DNA of 64,000 nt from JBMNCQ01 sp049366715 (lineage in GTDB: Bacteria > Bacillota > Peptococcia > Peptococcales > BICA1-8). The notes beneath the pieces are model-generated. The model saw only the letters and a program-made list of their open reading frames with translations. It was not told the DNA's origin and did not search any database. The translations under genes and the position numbers were made by a program. The first letter of the stretch is position 1. The number at the start of each line of letters is the position of its first letter. The stretch spans positions 7,683-71,682 of the forward strand of contig JBMNCQ010000074.1 in NCBI GenBank assembly GCA_049366715.1. Direction: 5' to 3'. This document shows, in pieces, positions 59,896-64,000 of this stretch.

Positions 59896-60936
59896 ATGCG
59901 GGCAATTGATACAGATTACTTAAAAGAAGGACAAAAATTGGCGAGGCCTATTTATGATGAAGTAGGCCGCATACTATTGCATAAAGGAACAATAATAAGA
60001 AAAAATTATATTAGTAGATTAGAGCAATTGGGCATACCTTTTGTTTATATAGAGGATGAATTAGTAGGACCTATCGATTCAGAAGATATTATTCATGATT
60101 CAGTAAGAATACAAGCCCTCAAGATGATTAAATCTACCATGGAGCAGGCTAAAATTTCCCGTGATATAGATATCCGTTATGTTAGTGAAATAGTAAATAA
60201 GATTCTGGATGATATAGCATCGGCACAAAGTCTTTTAGTAACGATAATGGATATAAGATCCAAAAATTTCCATCTCTTTAATCACAGCATATCAGTAGCG
60301 GTGTTATCTGTTATTACAGGAATGGTTCTTAAATTAGATCAGGTGAAAATAAAAAATCTCGGGATGGGTGCGATCCTTCATGATGTTGGGAAAAGTTTAG
60401 CCCCGGGTGAAGATCATACGGCGGCAGGGTTTAATTTGATCAGACAGAACAAGGATATCAACATTACCTGTGCTCATGTTGCTTATCAGCATCATGAGAG
60501 ATATGACGGGAAGGGATATCCCCGGGGATTAAAAGGCGAGGAAATTCATCTTTTCGGGGCAATTACAGCGATGGCTAATTATTATGATCGGTTAGTTGCA
60601 CCGCAGGCCGATACAAAAGAACGGATGTATCCCTACCAAGCAATTGAAAAGGTTGTGGCTGAAAGCGGGCGGAGGTTTCACCCGGAATTAGTTATTGCAT
60701 TTACCAGGAATATTGTCCCCTATCCGGTGGGAAGCTTAATAAAAATAAATACAGGTTCATTAGGTGTTGTAACAGGATTGCATAGTAATTACCCTACCCG
60801 GCCTGTAATTAAGCTTGTAACGGATAAATTCGGCGGGCTTCTGGATGTGTTTCCCGAGATCGATTTGCTGGAAGAAAAAACAGTGTTTATTAATGAGATT
60901 ATTTCGGAAAGAGATCGTAACTCAATGGGATTGTAA
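59896..60936 (+). CDS. HD-GYP domain c-di-GMP phosphodiesterase
   Basis: HD-GYP proteins degrade cyclic di-GMP. Residues 1-~125 form an N-terminal domain without a recognisable receiver. The HD-GYP domain has H162-D163 in ILHDVGK and the signature HHERYDGKGYPRG with GYP at 207-209, so the active site looks intact. The 346-residue protein is preceded by AAAGGAAG. It may work with the adjacent CheW or independently. The terminator at 60982 ends the pair. Confidence 0.93.
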   Translation: MRAIDTDYLKEGQKLARPIYDEVGRILLHKGTIIRKNYISRLEQLGIPFVYIEDELVGPIDSEDIIHDSVRIQALKMIKSTMEQAKISRDIDIRYVSEIVNKILDDIASAQSLLVTIMDIRSKNFHLFNHSISVAVLSVITGMVLKLDQVKIKNLGMGAILHDVGKSLAPGEDHTAAGFNLIRQNKDINITCAHVAYQHHERYDGKGYPRGLKGEEIHLFGAITAMANYYDRLVAPQADTKERMYPYQAIEKVVAESGRRFHPELVIAFTRNIVPYPVGSLIKINTGSLGVVTGLHSNYPTRPVIKLVTDKFGGLLDVFPEIDLLEEKTVFINEIISERDRNSMGL

Positions 60937-60981
60937 ATCATTGCGAGTTGAAAATTGGATTAATGGCTATATGACTTAATA

Positions 60982-61010
60982 AAAAAACGGGTGAAATCCC
61001 GTTTTTTATT
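60982..61010 (+). terminator. terminator after the HD-GYP gene
   Basis: Perfect 10-bp stem AAAAAACGGG/CCCGTTTTTT with loop TGAAAT. Confidence 0.9.
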
Positions 61011-61047
61011 ATGGATAAAAGTTATTGGAGAAATTTTTATAATAGTA

Positions 61048-61076
61048 TTGCATAAGTATACAGAACTATGTATAAT
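61048..61076 (+). promoter_or_regulatory. sigma-A promoter for argC
   Basis: TTGCAT at 61048-61053 and TATAAT at 61071-61076, 17-nt spacer. A second TATAAT lies at 61038. Confidence 0.6.
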
Positions 61077-61110
61077 TATAAAAAGATGTTGGCTTAGGAG
61101 GTAGATCTCA

Positions 61111-62154
61111 ATGAAAATAAAGGCGGGGATAATAGGGGTAACAGGTTATACAGGTGGTGAATTATTAAGATTATTGATTAATCATCCGGATGCCGAAGTC
61201 AGTAAAGCTGCCTCTAGGAGTAATGCGGGAAATGATGTAACGGTAGTACATCCCCATTTAACAAATTTAATTAATCTGGTGGAGGATGAACTGGATATTG
61301 ATTCTTTTTTGGATGGCTTGGATGTTGTTTTTTTAGCATTGCCCCACGGTAAATCAATATCCATTGTTAAAGAGGTTGTAGCCAGAGGTAAAAAAGTAAT
61401 CGATTTAGGTGCTGATTTTAGATTGAAGAGCACTGCTGATTATAAATGCTGGTATGAGCTGGAACACGGTGAACCTGAATTGTTAGGCCGGAGTATTTAT
61501 GGACTTCCGGAGATCTATTATGAAAAAATAAAAACCGGCAGTATAATAGCAAACCCCGGTTGTTATCCTACCAGTATTATTTTAGGGTTGGCACCGCTTT
61601 TAACCAATAAGCTGATCAATCCTAACAGTCTCATTATGGATAGTAAGTCGGGAATAAGCGGAGCCGGTAAATCTTTAACCCAGCAAAGCCATTATCCTGA
61701 TATGAATGATAATTTATTGGCATATAAAGTTGGCAGTCACCGGCATACTCCGGAAATAGAGCAGGAATTAAGCGCTTTGAACTCGGATAAGATTAAGATT
61801 AATTTTACACCCCATTTAATTCCGATGACGAGGGGTATCCTTTCCACAATCTATACTGAGGCCGGGAGAGCGTTTTCCCTGCAAGAATTGCAGGATATTT
61901 ACAAAGAATATTATCTGGATTGCCCTTTTATCAGGATCAGGGATATCAATACCCTGCCGCAAACCAAATGGGTTCTGGGGTCCAATTTCTGCGATATAGC
62001 ACCGGTTTATGATCAAAGAACGGGAAGAGTTCTTATTATCTCGGCAATAGATAATTTAGTGAAAGGTGCTTCCGGGCAAGCCGTACAGAACATGAACATC
62101 ATGTTCGGACTTGAGGAAACAACAGGATTAATGGTACCGGGGATGTACCCGTAA
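61111..62154 (+). CDS. argC: N-acetyl-gamma-glutamyl-phosphate reductase
   Basis: ArgC makes N-acetylglutamate semialdehyde in arginine synthesis, using NADPH. The 347-residue protein has the nucleotide-binding GVTGYTGGELLRLL and the catalytic C151 in NPGCYPTS. The C-terminal region (LVKGASGQAVQNMNIMFGL) is complete. TAGGAGGTAG precedes the ATG. argJ follows after a long gap, and argB and other arg genes presumably lie beyond the window. Confidence 0.97.
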   Translation: MKIKAGIIGVTGYTGGELLRLLINHPDAEVSKAASRSNAGNDVTVVHPHLTNLINLVEDELDIDSFLDGLDVVFLALPHGKSISIVKEVVARGKKVIDLGADFRLKSTADYKCWYELEHGEPELLGRSIYGLPEIYYEKIKTGSIIANPGCYPTSIILGLAPLLTNKLINPNSLIMDSKSGISGAGKSLTQQSHYPDMNDNLLAYKVGSHRHTPEIEQELSALNSDKIKINFTPHLIPMTRGILSTIYTEAGRAFSLQELQDIYKEYYLDCPFIRIRDINTLPQTKWVLGSNFCDIAPVYDQRTGRVLIISAIDNLVKGASGQAVQNMNIMFGLEETTGLMVPGMYP

Positions 62155-62361
62155 AGATACAATTGAGAATTGAAAATGGAGAGTTGAGAATGCGGTAAAG
62201 GTATAGCTGCGCAAGGTAGAAGTAGACGTGAGAAGTGGCCGGACACCTACGGTGCCAGTGCCCGGTGACCAGTACCTAAAATACTTTTAATAATATTTTG
62301 CGTCTGACACAGGCATTGCATATTTAATACCATGATACTTATACAACTAGTCACAACTATC
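62155..62361. repeat. word repeats between argC and argJ, left part
   Basis: TTGAGAATTGAAAATGGAGAG and TTGAGAATG (62162-62193), then a pair of CCGG/GTGCC words with CCGGTGACCAGTACC (about 62232-62277). No gene is seen. Confidence 0.55.
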
Positions 62362-62392
62362 TTGTCATTGCGAGTCTGGGCGAAGCAATCTC
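62362..62392. repeat. CATTGCGAG...CGAAGCAATC palindromic repeat
   Basis: Matches the imperfect palindrome TGTCATTGCGAG...CGAAGCAATCTC that occurs in many unrelated bacteria. Single copy in this window. Confidence 0.6.
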
Positions 62393-62413
62393 CGCTTTTA
62401 CCTTGATTCTCCG

Positions 62414-62435
62414 GCGGGACAGATAGGTGTCCCGC
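62414..62435. repeat. hairpin before argJ
   Basis: Perfect 8-bp stem GCGGGACA/TGTCCCGC with a six-base loop. No T-run follows. Confidence 0.6.
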
Positions 62436-62479
62436 AAATTCGGAAAGGCACAGGGATCGTTCCTACACATAAATAAGAG

Positions 62480-62545
62480 CACTGGTCACTGGTCACCGAA
62501 GGCTAATTTTATACTACTAGTCATCGGTAACTAGTACCGAACAAT
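62480..62545. repeat. ACTGGTCACTGGTCACC-type words before argJ
   Basis: ACTGGTCACTGGTCACC and CTAGTCATCGGTAACTAG are further members of the word family found in other gaps. The argJ ribosome-binding site (TTTAGGGGG) follows. Confidence 0.6.
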
Positions 62546-62568
62546 TTACTTTAGGGGGTTTATTTCAG

Positions 62569-63771
62569 ATGAAAATTGTTGATGGCGGGATTACTGCACC
62601 GATTGGATATAAAGCAGCGGGAGTTGCGGCCGGCATCCGTAAAAAAGGCCGGAAAGATATCGCTATCGTATATTCGGAAGTTCCGGCAAAGGCAGCGGCG
62701 GTGTACACGATAAACAAATTCAAAGCGGCACCGTTGAAGGTGACGGCAGATAATTTAGCAGATACAACTGCACAGGCTATGGTAATTAACAGTGGCATTG
62801 CCAATGCTTGTATGGGCCGGCAGGGTATGGAAACTGCTAAAAAAATGGCTGAAATAGCCGGGGAAGCCTTGCAAATTAAGAGCCAGGATGTTGTCGTTGC
62901 TTCTACGGGATTAATTGGGGCACCGTTGCCCATGGATAGGCTGGAAGCAGGTATTAAAGAAGCTGCCGGCGCTTTGTCCAAAGAGGGTTATGGTTGTGCT
63001 TCCGAAGCAATTATGACAACGGATTTAGTTAAAAAAGAACTGGCTGTAACAATAGAATTAGGCGGGAAGGAAGTTACGATCGGAGCAATGGCGAAAGGCT
63101 CCGGGATGATTCACCCTAATATGGCCACCATGCTGGGTTTTATTACGACTGATGCCAATATTGAGCCTCAATGTTTAACAAAGATATTAAAGGATGCTGT
63201 TAAAATGTCTTTTAATATGATTACCGTAGATGGTGATACAAGTACCAACGACATGGTTGTGCTAATGGCAAATGGAAAGGCGGAAAACCCTCTTATTACA
63301 TTAGACAGTGATTTTCATGAGCCTTTTCAGGATGTAATTAATCAGGTATGTATAATGCTGGCCAAGATGATCGCCCAGGACGGGGAAGGGGCAACAAAAC
63401 TTCTGGAAATATTCGTTAAAGGTGCTTTATCTGTTGATGATGCCCGGCTAGCCGCCCGGTCTATCTGTTCATCGAGCTTGGTAAAATCGGCAATTTTCGG
63501 TCAGGATGCAAACTGGGGCAGGATTGTGACCGCCCTGGGTTATTCGGGAGCAGAAGTAGACCCGGATAAAGTGGATGTTTTTATCGGAGATTTAATGATG
63601 GCCGAAAACGGAACCGGTTTAAGCTTTGATGAGGATCAAGCCAGCAAAATACTGGCCGAAAAAGAGGTAACGGTTACGGTAGATTTAAAATTGGGTGAAC
63701 AGGAGGCTAAGTCCTGGGGTTGTGATCTGTCCTATGAATATGTGCGGATAAATGCTGATTATAGAACTTGA
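62569..63771 (+). CDS. argJ: glutamate N-acetyltransferase / amino-acid acetyltransferase ArgJ
   Basis: ArgJ transfers acetyl from acetylornithine to glutamate, and the bifunctional form also uses acetyl-CoA. The 400-residue precursor self-cleaves at the Ala-Thr bond; the catalytic T187 sits in IHPNMATMLGF. TAGGGGG precedes the ATG. Whether it is the bifunctional type cannot be settled by sight. A minisatellite starts about 24 nt after its stop codon. Confidence 0.96.
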   Translation: MKIVDGGITAPIGYKAAGVAAGIRKKGRKDIAIVYSEVPAKAAAVYTINKFKAAPLKVTADNLADTTAQAMVINSGIANACMGRQGMETAKKMAEIAGEALQIKSQDVVVASTGLIGAPLPMDRLEAGIKEAAGALSKEGYGCASEAIMTTDLVKKELAVTIELGGKEVTIGAMAKGSGMIHPNMATMLGFITTDANIEPQCLTKILKDAVKMSFNMITVDGDTSTNDMVVLMANGKAENPLITLDSDFHEPFQDVINQVCIMLAKMIAQDGEGATKLLEIFVKGALSVDDARLAARSICSSSLVKSAIFGQDANWGRIVTALGYSGAEVDPDKVDVFIGDLMMAENGTGLSFDEDQASKILAEKEVTVTVDLKLGEQEAKSWGCDLSYEYVRINADYRT

Positions 63772-63794
63772 GGGTTAATTAAGCTCAAGGGTTG

Positions 63795-64000
63795 GCTTGA
63801 GGGTTAAGCTTGGTGTCGGGATTGGCTTGAGGGTTGAGCTTGGAGGTCAGGGTTGGCTTGAGGGTTGAGCTTGGAGGTCAGGGTTGGCTTGAGGGTTGAG
63901 CTTGGAGGTCAGGGTTGGCTTGAGGGTTGAGCTTGGAGGTCAGGGTTGGCTTGAGGGTTGAGCTTGGAGGTCAGGGTTGGCTTGAGGGTTGAGCTTGGAG
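63795..64000. repeat. 31-bp minisatellite running off the window
   Basis: Tandem array after argJ. One 30-nt unit (63795-63824) is followed by five perfect or near-perfect 31-bp units (63825-63979) and a partial one. Each unit holds the words GCTTGAGGGTTGAG and CTTGGAGGTCAGGGTTG. The array continues past 64000, so its length is unknown. No reading frame is kept because 31 is not a multiple of three. Confidence 0.95.

Noticed and set aside
62362..64000. Repeat clusters that could be CRISPR arrays
   Set aside because: The minisatellite units adjoin without spacers, and no cas gene is present.

Overview
The window is chromosomal DNA from a low- to mid-GC Firmicute of the class Clostridia. Gene order and several lineage-typical proteins suggest a Peptococcaceae/Desulfotomaculum-like spore former, but genus cannot be read from the sequence. 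Evidence for spore formation is the order clpC-radA-disA, a sigH gene, and cwlD, whose product acts on the spore cortex. Zinc-type L33, L36 and S14, a cysteine T-box, ThyX and an AmmeMemoRadiSam locus also fit an anaerobic clostridial lineage.

Layout. 1-3854: end of clpC, then radA and disA (proteolysis, DNA repair, c-di-AMP). 4101-4496: a small minus-strand gene of uncertain role, divergent from carD. 5531-7792: PIN/TRAM membrane protein, ispD, ispF. 7922-12360: gltX, then a T-box-controlled cysE-cysS operon. 12505-16125: mrnC, thyX, rlmB, a yacP-type gene and sigH. 16221-16868: five tRNA genes (Thr, Tyr, initiator Met, Thr, Met). 17213-34743: tuf, rpmG-secE-nusG, rplK-rplA, rplJ-rplL, rpoB-rpoC, an L7Ae-like gene, rpsL-rpsG-fusA and a second, identical tuf. 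35206-50804: S10, spc and alpha ribosomal-protein clusters with secY, adk, map, a KOW-domain gene, infA and rpoA. 51019-55439: ECF transporter core, truA, rplM-rpsI. 55638-64000: cwlD on the minus strand, an AmmeMemoRadiSam pair, cheW, an HD-GYP gene, argC, argJ and a 31-bp minisatellite that runs off the window.

Most genes are the core transcription and translation apparatus and read like their well-known homologues. Many start at GTG or TTG behind good ribosome-binding sites. Several regulatory RNAs can be read: a cysteine T-box, whose specifier TGC and UGGA bulge both match tRNA-Cys, an L10 leader and a probable L13 leader.

I found no clear new defence or biosynthetic system. The most interesting points are a cysteinyl-tRNA synthetase with a tandemly duplicated C-terminal module, the MEMO/AMMECR1 fusion next to a short radical SAM partner, two tuf copies that match through CDS and leader but diverge right at the stop codon, a possible structure-bridged ribosome-binding site at nusG, and several families of short words and palindromes repeated in intergenic DNA.
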